64,000 bases of DNA from positions 1,302,001-1,366,000 of the forward strand of contig NZ_CP152376.1 of the NCBI RefSeq assembly GCF_038784515.1. The letters are read 5' to 3'. Shown piece by piece: positions 51,084-58,622 of the stretch (the stretch's first letter is position 1; every line of letters begins with the position of its first letter). The notes beneath the pieces are model-generated. The model did no database searches and was not told the DNA's origin. It was given only the letters and a program-made list of their open reading frames with translations. The translations under genes were made by a program, and so were the position numbers. The DNA comes from Rhodoferax sp. GW822-FHT02A01. GTDB taxonomy: Bacteria > Pseudomonadota > Gammaproteobacteria > Burkholderiales > Burkholderiaceae_C.

Positions 51084-51518
51084 TCACATCCCTCGATCCC
51101 TCTGCTTTGACTTAATTACATAGCCGCCATCCTGCATATCAAGTGCCACCTTTTCTGTAATCTCACCAATGTTGTCCTTGAATTCATATGTACGGCCAAC
51201 ATTCGAAAGTGAAGATCCACGGACTACAGCAATTTTAGTCTGGGTACCTGTTACCTGAATTTCTACTTTCATATCGACGCTGGAGAACTCTGCTCTGGCA
51301 AAGTCCGTGGTGGTTGCGGGCACTGTCCCGCCATTCTTAATGGCAGCATCTTTAAAGGCCTTAATCGCATCACGTTGCCCCTCAAGGGTGACCGTCATGG
51401 TTCCAGATTTATGAGCCAGATTTGCCATGCCTACTACGGGCGCTAGCATGCAACCGGAAAGACTGGCTGTTAGCAATGTCAAGATGGTCAGATGTTTGAT
51501 GATGCCTACTTTGTTCAT
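51084..51518 (-). CDS. Small lipoprotein, unknown
   Basis: Predicted lipoprotein of 144 residues with signal LTILTLLTASLSGC (lipobox LSGC) from the ATG at 51518. The mature region alternates strands and helices (TMTVTLEGQRDAIKAFKDAAIKNGG; VDMKVEIQVTG), like DUF3568-type small lipoproteins. It is ATGA-coupled to the larger lipoprotein upstream. An open frame back to 51827 is a shadow. Function unknown. Confidence 0.68.
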   Translation of the reverse strand: MNKVGIIKHLTILTLLTASLSGCMLAPVVGMANLAHKSGTMTVTLEGQRDAIKAFKDAAIKNGGTVPATTTDFARAEFSSVDMKVEIQVTGTQTKIAVVRGSSLSNVGRTYEFKDNIGEITEKVALDMQDGGYVIKSKQRDRGM

Positions 51519-52390
51519 GGTGTCCCCGCTGCCCAGAAATATTGACTTTGATTGGTGTTGTGCCACATGACGTTGAGCACGGATGGCTTCCCTGTCACTG
51601 ACGTTTTGAAGGCAACACCATTTATTTGTGCTGCCGTGGTACCAGTTGCGCAGGTTCCTGCAACTGTGGACACTGTGAGACGGAAGTACCCTTTGCCGGT
51701 AACTGGGGTCAATGTGCCAGTGAAGGCACAACTGCCAATGTTGGTGACGGTCACCGCACCGGTACTTGAAACAGTGAGGGTTCCGAATGCGGCCATATTT
51801 GATGGCAATGCCGCATTCATGTTCCATGTCCCGGCAATATCAGAAGCCGCTGCCTGCACGCTATAGCTTGCTTCCGGCGTACCAGTAAATGACCAGTCCG
51901 GTATGGTTGAACCGGAAAGACTCTTTGATCCCGATACCGAAAGCTGCGTAGGGGAAGAGAGTCCTGAGACAGTACAGGTATACAGGAATGAACAGGTAAG
52001 TCCAATGATGTCTTTGTAGGTACCTGTCACATTGCCGGATGTGGCGCTGATATTGCCTTTGTTCGCTTCCAACGCAACACCGAGTGATGTTGACCCTGTG
52101 GAATACAGGACAGACGGTGTACCCCAGAGTTGTCCATCGGGTTCAACTAAGAGATACCGTAAGCGCGTTTGACTTGCATCTTTGAACAGCCCCTCTACGC
52201 CAGCAGTTGCAGTAACAGTGGTTGTTTGTGACGTGGTCGTGGTGGTGTTTGATTGGGTTGTTGTACTTGGGGCACCGCCCCCACCTCCTCCTCCGCATCC
52301 GGAAACCAGACCGGCGACGGTCATTGAGAAAAGCAGGCTGCGAGCTTTTCGTCGCAGTGCATCACTACCGATACCGATAGGTCTTTCCAT
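51515..52390 (-). CDS. Lipoprotein with poly-Gly/Thr linker
   Basis: Predicted lipoprotein of 291 residues. The ATG at 52390 (MERPIGIGSDALRRKARSLLF) is chosen since a signal with lipobox LVSGC follows, then a run of seven Gly and a Thr-rich linker. The rest is Ser/Thr/Gly-rich beta structure with Cys pairs (LTCSFLYTCTVSG; GSCAFTGTLTP; GTCATGTT) that may form disulfides. Similar style to other surface lipoproteins of this order. Divergent from a small XRE regulator. Confidence 0.65.
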   Translation of the reverse strand: MERPIGIGSDALRRKARSLLFSMTVAGLVSGCGGGGGGGAPSTTTQSNTTTTTSQTTTVTATAGVEGLFKDASQTRLRYLLVEPDGQLWGTPSVLYSTGSTSLGVALEANKGNISATSGNVTGTYKDIIGLTCSFLYTCTVSGLSSPTQLSVSGSKSLSGSTIPDWSFTGTPEASYSVQAAASDIAGTWNMNAALPSNMAAFGTLTVSSTGAVTVTNIGSCAFTGTLTPVTGKGYFRLTVSTVAGTCATGTTAAQINGVAFKTSVTGKPSVLNVMWHNTNQSQYFWAAGTP

Positions 52391-52453
52391 GAGTGAACCT
52401 CTCCCTTTTGAGTCCGGAATGGAATATTCCGAAACGGACTCTAGCATAAGGGA

Positions 52454-52690
52454 ATGACGTTGTATAGCCATCGGTATGCCTTGCTTCGAGACGAGCTCAT
52501 TCGTCTCAGAACGGAAGCGGGCTTAACTCAACGCATGCTGTGCGACAAAATCAAGAAGAGCCAATCGTTTGTCTCCAAGGTTGAAAATGGAGAGCGGTAT
52601 CTCGACATCATCGACTTCATTGATTGGACGAAAGCCATTAAGGCTGATCCGGCTGTACTGATCCAAAGGATTGCATCAGTCAAGGGGTAG
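52454..52690 (+). CDS. XRE-family transcriptional regulator
   Basis: HTH protein of 78 residues; the core ELIRLRTEAGLTQRMLCDKIKKSQSFVSKVENGERYLDIIDF is a textbook Cro/C1-type helix-turn-helix. Lies 63 bases from the divergent lipoprotein start, so it may regulate it. Good match to stand-alone XRE proteins found in islands. Confidence 0.85.
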   Translation: MTLYSHRYALLRDELIRLRTEAGLTQRMLCDKIKKSQSFVSKVENGERYLDIIDFIDWTKAIKADPAVLIQRIASVKG

Positions 52691-52908
52691 TACAAAAAGG
52701 GGGCAGCTTGACGGATTGCACCTCGTCCGAACGACACTAAGCAGAAATCGTTCAAGTTCTTGGATTGAGAATGTCAATGGTGGGCTGAATGTAGTCAAAT
52801 GCATCGCACGATGTCAGCCCACTCAACGGTAGGTTCATTGTGAAGCCAGTCGGCGCTGTCCGGCTCTGCTGCGCAGCTTCCAGTAGAACGCAGGGGTTGA
52901 AGTCGCCT
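52691..52908. other. Intergenic, no gene seen
   Basis: 218 bases between convergent genes without a supportable feature. Confidence 0.5.
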
Positions 52909-53682
52909 TCAAGGGACTACCCTGACAAACGGTTCCTGCGCAAGGAAATCTCGCAGGCTCGCTTCAAATGGGTAGGCACAAGTCTTTGTCAATTTTATCT
53001 GGATACTTGCCGGTGCCGCTTTAACTGTGGCCATCTTCTTGGCCGATTCCCGTAACGTGAGAACGACCCCAGACTTCTGTTTCAGCTTCTCTCTGCCAAA
53101 TGGAAGTGGAAAAGCCATTTCGCTATGCAAGAATAGTTTGATGATGAAACTATACGCCAGCGATGAACAGCTTATGAATTGCAAAAAGGTCTTGTTTCCG
53201 ATGTACTCCAGATTTATTGTCAGCTTTGATATTTCAATAACGACCCTGAACCCTTCTTGCCTCAGGCAAGTGAACTCAGAGGCCAAGTGCTCAAAAACCT
53301 CTCTCTTCTCAATTAGGGATACCCTTTTCGAGCGAGCATCATCGAACTCAATGAGGTTATGACATCGTGCGCAAAGACCGACGAGGCCGCTCGAACGCAG
53401 TCCTAACAGGGTAGCTTCCTCATAGTCATGGTGATGGACCTCTGCAGCATCGTGGTCGCAGATTGCGCATTTTCCAGATTGCGACTTTATGACCCAATCT
53501 CGAATTGCATTCCAAAGTTCAGTACGTAAGTAGTTTTCATATGGAATGTCGAATACTGATTCGGCACCTCGCCTATAAATCCGGCGCATGAATTTTTCTC
53601 GATGCACCGATGTATGTACTTCGAGCGGTGACATGACGTGCGCTTGTGACCCGGCTATTCTGCCATTTATGAGGAACATCAT
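52909..53682 (-). CDS. HNH endonuclease-like protein
   Basis: Protein of 257 residues. A zinc-knuckle HNH core is read as CAICDHDAAEVHHHDYEEA (about 71-89) and GLCARCHNLIEF (about 102-113), so two CXXC pairs flank the HH metal site. Upstream and downstream regions have no family that I know. The ATG at 53682 follows directly after the preceding stop (TAGATGATG); MSPLEVHTS at residue 17 is a possible later start. Nuclease function is inferred; host defence or element mobility are both open. Confidence 0.65.
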   Translation of the reverse strand: MMFLINGRIAGSQAHVMSPLEVHTSVHREKFMRRIYRRGAESVFDIPYENYLRTELWNAIRDWVIKSQSGKCAICDHDAAEVHHHDYEEATLLGLRSSGLVGLCARCHNLIEFDDARSKRVSLIEKREVFEHLASEFTCLRQEGFRVVIEISKLTINLEYIGNKTFLQFISCSSLAYSFIIKLFLHSEMAFPLPFGREKLKQKSGVVLTLRESAKKMATVKAAPASIQIKLTKTCAYPFEASLRDFLAQEPFVRVVP

Positions 53683-54099
53683 CTACCGCACGTCAGGTTC
53701 GACTGGAAGACTATCAGCTACAGAGACCCAGTCAACGTGTGTGTCATAGTGAACATGTGAACCCGGTTCACGGTCAAGCGGCTGTGTAAACAATGCTCTC
53801 GCAATATGTGTTTCATCTGTCCAAACTTTGGAGCGAAAGAACATTGGGCTTCCACAGTTATTGCAAAACCCCCGACTACTACCTGTTGGCTCACTGTACC
53901 AACACAGCCTATTCTTGCTATCGACGATTTCCACTTGACCAGTCTCAGCGCCAACCCAAGTTACAAATGCGCTACCGTGCGCGCGCTGGCAACGTGAGCA
54001 ATGACAGTGGAGCACCCACTTTGTAGGATATTTTAACGTGAAGGTAATTGAACCGCATAAACAACTACCGACGGACTGATTGTTTTGCATAGGGTACAT
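53683..54099 (-). CDS. GFA family glutathione-dependent formaldehyde-activating-like protein
   Basis: Zinc protein of 138 residues. GSCLCGSITFTLKYP (about 11-25) and CHCSRCQRAHGSAFVTWV (about 33-50) are the GFA zinc-binding motifs, and GFCNNCGSPMFFRS near 75 is the third. Start at 54099, or 54090 (MQNNQSVGSC). True glutathione or formaldehyde activity is not implied for most members. Immediately upstream of the HNH gene. Confidence 0.85.
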   Translation of the reverse strand: MYPMQNNQSVGSCLCGSITFTLKYPTKWVLHCHCSRCQRAHGSAFVTWVGAETGQVEIVDSKNRLCWYSEPTGSSRGFCNNCGSPMFFRSKVWTDETHIARALFTQPLDREPGSHVHYDTHVDWVSVADSLPVEPDVR

Positions 54100-54224
54100 T
54101 TTTCAAATTGTGAGCGCCCTTCTAGTGGCGGCACTCGCGGTCATATCGAATTCTGACACGGGCAGATCGTGGACAAACGGCTCGATTACAAGCCGAAAAC
54201 ATGCGTCAACAAAACTCGGGCAAT

Positions 54225-54905
54225 TCAGCATTCAACGAAGCGGAACTCCGGATCTGACCTAGTTGACACCACGAACACAGCCTCACCTCCAGAGCGGGAA
54301 TCACATGCGTTGACCTTCATGAATGCATCGTGCATCCAAGGAACGCACGTTTCAAGTGAACACGAGTTCTTGGTGGAGTCAATAAATGAACTGATGTTTG
54401 CCAATCCGACTGCCTTTTCGAAATGCACGCTTCCTGAACCAGCATGCAAAATCTTAACCCCGTCAGTGGATCGATGCAAACGGGTCTGGCTTTCAACCGG
54501 ACTAAACAAAATTGTATTTGTGAAGTAAGTGTCAGCGACGTGGTCAAAGAACGTGGCGATACCTTGATTGACCATAAACGAGTTCAAAGTGCTCAAACTA
54601 GGGCGATCATGAACGCGTAGAAAACCTTCCATGTGTTTTCGAATTGTCCAGAGCCATTCATCGATAGAGGTACTCCGCTCTATCATCTGGATGTAGTAAT
54701 GGTCTTGTCTATGACCGGCGATACCCAGAGCCAAGTTCCTGCTTGAATTCAGAGTGATTTTATTGAAATTGTAAACTGCGGAAACACTGCAAGTCTGAGA
54801 CGCTATGTCGGGCGACGTTGACACAACCGGCCACTCCGCCATTGCCTTCTGGTCTGCCGCCAAGATAGACATATTTTTGTGCAGAATATTAAGTATGAAA
54901 GTCAC
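54225..54905 (-). CDS. Proteasome/HslV-like Ntn-hydrolase candidate
   Basis: Protein of 226 residues beginning with GTG at 54905, preceded by AGGGAGG. Removal of Met leaves Thr1 in TFILNILHKNMSILAADQKA, and Asp falls at position 17, exactly as in proteasome beta subunits and HslV. The later FNKITLNSSRNLALGIAGHRQD resembles the HslV K-x-R-x-L...GFAGGTAD region, giving a candidate for the Lys33 equivalent at about residue 48. The rest does not match a family I know. It is alone, with no HslU-like ATPase beside it. Peptidase or amidohydrolase activity is inference. Confidence 0.5.
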   Translation of the reverse strand: MTFILNILHKNMSILAADQKAMAEWPVVSTSPDIASQTCSVSAVYNFNKITLNSSRNLALGIAGHRQDHYYIQMIERSTSIDEWLWTIRKHMEGFLRVHDRPSLSTLNSFMVNQGIATFFDHVADTYFTNTILFSPVESQTRLHRSTDGVKILHAGSGSVHFEKAVGLANISSFIDSTKNSCSLETCVPWMHDAFMKVNACDSRSGGEAVFVVSTRSDPEFRFVEC

Positions 54906-55079
54906 ATGCCTCCCTAAGCTGCTAACGCTCGAACTATCGGACCACTAGCCCGGGCTTTATGGCTTGCCGTTGACACTTCGCTTGAGCGAGGACTTAGATC
55001 GTACCTCAATCAGTACGCTACGTTGAATATCCCGTTCTTCTCAGGCGAGATTTCCGATCTTGAACGCGAAGACCTCTGA

Positions 55080-55331
55080 CTATTGCGGTCGTGCGATGCA
55101 ACTCGTTCTAACGGCCGCGAGCGTCTGATTGTTGATCGAGTCCCCTAAGTCTGCGAACAGTTTCTTCTTGGCAACGTTGCAATCTGCTTCAGATTTAAAT
55201 GATCCAATTTGAAAGCTCGTCATACCGACACCGGGAAGGTCCTTAATTGGGATAGGCCCAGGAGGTGAGGGGGCAACAGTAAAAGCGTTGCCAGTACTTA
55301 CCGCGATGACCACTAAGATCCATTCAATCAT
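55080..55331 (-). CDS. Small exported hypothetical protein
   Basis: 83 residues with AGGAG about eight bases before the ATG at 55331. A short N-terminal hydrophobic signal (IEWILVVIAVSTGNAF) is followed by a Pro-rich segment, and two Cys (DCNVAKKK; RTSCIARP) may form a disulfide. No family recognised. Length and signal resemble small secreted phage/island proteins. Confidence 0.55.
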   Translation of the reverse strand: MIEWILVVIAVSTGNAFTVAPSPPGPIPIKDLPGVGMTSFQIGSFKSEADCNVAKKKLFADLGDSINNQTLAAVRTSCIARPQ

Positions 55332-55600
55332 ATAAAAATCTCCTATGGTTTCGTCAATTCTTTGAGCATTGCAAAGCTCATACCTACGTCCTAGTTCTCA
55401 GCACGGCATTGCCTTTCTGCTTGGGCCACCCCGAATAAATCATGAGCTATGCTTCATCATATATGTCTTTAAGAGAGTTACTTCGTTGGTAGTTATCAAT
55501 AAAGAAGGTCCCCCATACGTTGAAATATGGAGGACCTATTCACCGCTAAAAAGTAACTTAATGGCGATTCGCATTACGGCGTTAGAACCTTACCATTGGA
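55332..55600. other. Intergenic, no gene seen
   Basis: About 270 bases of AT-rich DNA with no supportable gene or strong structure. Confidence 0.45.
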
Positions 55601-55906
55601 CTATCGCACAATCCCAAGACAACTGACTTTCATGGGTTTAAACATCGGGTCAATCATGATCGAGAACGTGTCTGCAATCTTTGCTTCCAGAAGTTCACGA
55701 ATCGAGACGTATCCCCATTCGTCATATGCAAGTCCGGTCACATATCCAAATGCGATCATTGTGACCGAATCGTACTCGGAGATATACCATGCCGCTTTCC
55801 CAATTGGAAAACAAAGTTTGACACGGATCGTAGGATCAGAAACGTTCTCTTGACTGTAAAGTGGAAACCCTTCACACCGCTTTTTGATTTCATCAAGTAG
55901 CTCCAT
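55601..55906 (-). CDS. DUF2958-like protein
   Basis: 101 residues from the ATG at 55906, with GGAGAAAGG upstream. The pattern VKLCFPIGKAAWYISEYD...AFGYVTGLAYDEWGYVSIRELLEAK...IMIDPMFKPM follows DUF2958 proteins of conjugative and plasmid-like elements. No catalytic residues known. Same strand as the RuvC-like/XRE pair. Confidence 0.6.
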   Translation of the reverse strand: MELLDEIKKRCEGFPLYSQENVSDPTIRVKLCFPIGKAAWYISEYDSVTMIAFGYVTGLAYDEWGYVSIRELLEAKIADTFSIMIDPMFKPMKVSCLGIVR

Positions 55907-55934
55907 ATAGACCTTTCTCCCCCACATCATGTGA

Positions 55935-55968
55935 GGGGTGCGGGTGGTCTTCACTCCACCCGCACCCC
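55935..55968 (-). terminator. Strong GC hairpin between DUF2958-like and RuvC-like genes
   Basis: GGGGTGCGGGTGG and CCACCCGCACCCC pair perfectly over 13 bases with an eight-base loop, in otherwise AT-rich DNA. Smaller stems flank it (CACAT-C-ATGTG at 55923-55933; CCGCAC/GTGCGG at 55967-55983). On the minus strand it sits just upstream of the DUF2958-like Shine-Dalgarno, so it may attenuate that gene; no T tract is seen. Confidence 0.5.
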
Positions 55969-55995
55969 GCACACGATGTGCGGAGAGTACAGATA

Positions 55996-56514
55996 TCAAA
56001 TACCTGCCTGCTCTTGCGTGTAGTAATAGGTCAAGGCACGACTGGCTGCATCAAAGAGCGCCATGCGCCGGTCTTCCGCTTGCCATGCCGCTCTAACGTC
56101 TGGCATACGAGATGAAAACACTTCCATCTTGTTTGCAATGACCTTGGCAATGTCATGCTTAGTAACAGCGCCAAACTGTGCGAACGCGGACCGAACTGCT
56201 TTTCTTCCAACGACCACGGTTTCAATGGAAAGTGATGTAGCACATGCAGTAATCGACTTATAGATTCGCTTACGCCGCACTGAGCTTTTCATCTTAATGT
56301 CACCAATGTCGTCGATTACCAGGATGTCTGGTCGATATTGGGCCAGCAGCTTCTCAATGCTTGCAATGGTCTTCACATGGCCAACATCCTTCTTAGCCTC
56401 TTTGATGCCCCAATCATGTGGTGAGAGCGCAGACTCAAAGAGAACAAAAGCAAATCCATTTTTGATAAGGTAAACAGAGAGAACAAGGAAACTATTTTTC
56501 TTGTGTTTCTTCAT
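55996..56514 (-). CDS. RuvC/RNase H-fold nuclease-like protein
   Basis: 172 residues. The N-terminal strand pattern FLVLSVYLIKNGFAFVLFE, then HDWGIKEAKKD and a buried ...DILVIDDIGD near residue 70, resembles RuvC/YqgF-type RNase H folds, with acidic residues at strand ends. The C-terminal AIANKMEVFSS...ALFDAASRAL segment fits the last helices. Overlaps the XRE gene by 23 bases, so the two are coupled. Holliday-junction activity is inference. Confidence 0.5.
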   Translation of the reverse strand: MKKHKKNSFLVLSVYLIKNGFAFVLFESALSPHDWGIKEAKKDVGHVKTIASIEKLLAQYRPDILVIDDIGDIKMKSSVRRKRIYKSITACATSLSIETVVVGRKAVRSAFAQFGAVTKHDIAKVIANKMEVFSSRMPDVRAAWQAEDRRMALFDAASRALTYYYTQEQAGI

Positions 56515-56869
56515 GCATACGTTGCTTATGTTTTGTAATAACTCGATCTTGACACTCCTTGAGGTGACGACACTTTGTTAATGTTCTAAGTGATGCGCTT
56601 TCTTCCATACTCATAAGCATTGTTGTCACTCTGGCTAGAGTTTCCTCTTCTACCATGTCATACAAAGGTTGCATGAGTTCATGAAGTGGCATACCAGTCA
56701 AAACTTCAAGTGCGATCGCCATACACAGCCCAGGATTTCCATATCCACACTCCAGGCGAGAGATGTACGTTTTACTTGCAAGCCCAATTAGCTGCGCCAT
56801 CTCTTTCTGTTTGAAAGATGCTGTACGCCGCCACTTACGCAGTGCTAAATTGTGATTTGTTTGTGTCAT
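56492..56869 (-). CDS. XRE-family regulator
   Basis: 125 residues with HTH core LRKWRRTASFKQKEMAQLIGLASKTYISRLECG (about 10-42) and a helical C-terminal part, GMPLHELMQPLYDMVEEETLARVTTML. Inverted repeats overlap and precede its start, suggesting autoregulation. It is coupled to the RuvC-like gene. Confidence 0.8.
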   Translation of the reverse strand: MTQTNHNLALRKWRRTASFKQKEMAQLIGLASKTYISRLECGYGNPGLCMAIALEVLTGMPLHELMQPLYDMVEEETLARVTTMLMSMEESASLRTLTKCRHLKECQDRVITKHKQRMHEETQEK

Positions 56870-56914
56870 ACGTCGAGTGTTGCTTGCTTGAGCAACATTG
56901 TCATCATGACGTAT
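56868..56914 (-). promoter_or_regulatory. Operator-like inverted repeats before XRE gene
   Basis: ATACGTC (56868-56874) and GACGTAT (56908-56914) form an inverted pair around GTTGCT-N6-AGCAAC (56879-56896). The first covers the XRE start codon. They are likely binding sites of the XRE protein itself. Confidence 0.45.
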
Positions 56915-56965
56915 CCACAGTTTCTGTCGTAGAGGGTATTAATCTCCCCCCAGGAAACTTTTGTC

Positions 56966-58294
56966 TTAGTTATCCACAGGAGGGGGATGTGAGGACATGG
57001 GGACGTTCCCAGTGACATCACTCTCTAGGCCAAACCGCTTTGCGATGTGTCTTACTTTTTCAAACTCACCGGCAGGCAACACATAGTTGCCATGCTTCTT
57101 GTATGTGGACAATCCAAGGTTGCCACGAAGCAATTGGCCAACGTACCGATTTGTAATAGGGCGCTCGAAATCGCCATTCACTTTTTGCCTAAGCGTTGAT
57201 GCGATCACGCCTACTGAGAGACAATCACTACTGTCTTTGGCATCGATCAGTTCACAGATACTCTCAACAAGTTCGGCTTCAATGGAAAGCAACCGAAGTC
57301 CTTTGCTCTTCTCGTCATTTGTCACGGCAAACGTTCGAATCACATTCCGTATGCGTTCATCGGAAACAATCGACAACAACGGCACTACGGTTTGATTGAA
57401 CCGTCCTGAACGGCTACGGTCCACCTGGTCCGCTTTGGTGCCCGCAGCCGACAAAGTTCTGAATCTGTACATCAGCATCTTGTTTCGAAGCACCGCCGCT
57501 TCCTTTGTCTGATCATCTGGCAAGCTAAGCGGAATGTCTTCACGCAGTGCACGAGTTCCCATGTCTTCCGTCAGAAATCTGCTTTCAAGAGCGATGTCCT
57601 CAAATTTCTTGCGCATGGCGACTATTTTTGGGCCGTACACGTTGAACGCTTTGGGATCAAACTCTTTGGTGATGGTCTGGGTCTGCCTGAGCACAGGGAA
57701 GCCTTTTACTGAACCATTGTTCATGATCTTGGCAATGTCTGACTGCATATCAGAATATCTGAAATCCGCTTCATCCAATATCAGGGTGCCGCGAAACAAG
57801 TCCAAGGTATAAAACACTGGACTGATGGTGGAAGCTGCGGATGCAAAGAAGGGCTTGTTGCAGATGCTCCCAAGCACATAGAGAGCACGACTTTTACCGG
57901 AACCGAAGTCGCCAGAGAATCGTAAGTAACACAGCTCATTGAATGCGTCGTAGACCCATGTGAAAAGCACGTACGCGCTTGCTACCTCCAAGAACTCCGG
58001 TGACAGATCAACATAGCTATACAGATACCTTTGTATTTCCCCAATCAACTGTTCTTCTGATTCATAGTCAGACGGCTTCTCAGGAAGAAGTACGGCACAA
58101 TGTTTGATGAGGTTGTTGTAAGCAGGCAATGGTATCAACACATCTTCGCCATCTTGCACGCTTTCATGCATCGATATTTCACCCCGCCTATACATGCAGA
58201 GCGATGTTTTTTTACCATCGCAAACGAGTTCTAAAATTGCTCCGTCTTCTAACACACGACTTACGATTTTTGTTATACGTTGTTTTTCTTTCAT
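56966..58294 (-). CDS. P-loop ATPase, replication-helicase-like
   Basis: 442 residues from the ATG at 58294 (MKEKQRITKIV); the upstream ATG at 58342 overlaps the start codon of the divergent gene and is less likely. Walker A FSGDFGSGKSRALYVLG lies near residue 130 and Walker B TLILDEADFRYS near 175. A central ATPase core and a C-terminal winged-helix-like region follow (FERPITNRYVGQLLRGNLG). Arrangement resembles primase-helicase/DUF-type replication ATPases of integrative elements. Substrate DNA and partner primase not seen. Confidence 0.7.
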   Translation of the reverse strand: MKEKQRITKIVSRVLEDGAILELVCDGKKTSLCMYRRGEISMHESVQDGEDVLIPLPAYNNLIKHCAVLLPEKPSDYESEEQLIGEIQRYLYSYVDLSPEFLEVASAYVLFTWVYDAFNELCYLRFSGDFGSGKSRALYVLGSICNKPFFASAASTISPVFYTLDLFRGTLILDEADFRYSDMQSDIAKIMNNGSVKGFPVLRQTQTITKEFDPKAFNVYGPKIVAMRKKFEDIALESRFLTEDMGTRALREDIPLSLPDDQTKEAAVLRNKMLMYRFRTLSAAGTKADQVDRSRSGRFNQTVVPLLSIVSDERIRNVIRTFAVTNDEKSKGLRLLSIEAELVESICELIDAKDSSDCLSVGVIASTLRQKVNGDFERPITNRYVGQLLRGNLGLSTYKKHGNYVLPAGEFEKVRHIAKRFGLESDVTGNVPMSSHPPPVDN

Positions 58295-58340
58295 GCGTAA
58301 AGCGTAGGTCACTCGGCTGTTAGTAGAAAGAGGGTGAAAC

Positions 58341-58622
58341 ATGTCATTTAGTGCACTTTTACCCCTCTACGAACGGATGGTGTCATCTGGGAAACTAGAG
58401 ACCATGAATGACAACAGTGGTGAACAAAGCACAGATATTCCTCAAATCCTTCGTGTGATATTTCCCGAGCTTTCAAGGGAGGTACTTTCTGATATTTTTG
58501 AAGGATTTATTGACCTCTTTGGTGTGCTGCACGACGAGTACTTAAAGGAACATAGGCAGGTGACTTCCGCCAAATCTCTTGACGGAATTCATGATTGTGA
58601 TAGTTTGAAGAGAACACTATGA
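58341..58622 (+). CDS. Small protein coupled to serine recombinase 2
   Basis: 93 residues with AGAGGGTG before the ATG at 58341. Acidic and helical (IPQILRVIFPELSREVLSDIFEGF). No family recognised. Its TGA overlaps the recombinase ATG (ATGA), so it is probably an accessory factor, perhaps a directionality factor, but this is a guess from position. Confidence 0.6.
   Translation: MSFSALLPLYERMVSSGKLETMNDNSGEQSTDIPQILRVIFPELSREVLSDIFEGFIDLFGVLHDEYLKEHRQVTSAKSLDGIHDCDSLKRTL

Noticed and set aside
54169..54528. Plus-strand open frame of 119 codons opposite the Ntn-like gene
   Set aside because: No ribosome site or recognisable domain; the minus-strand gene has both AGGGAGG and conserved residues.
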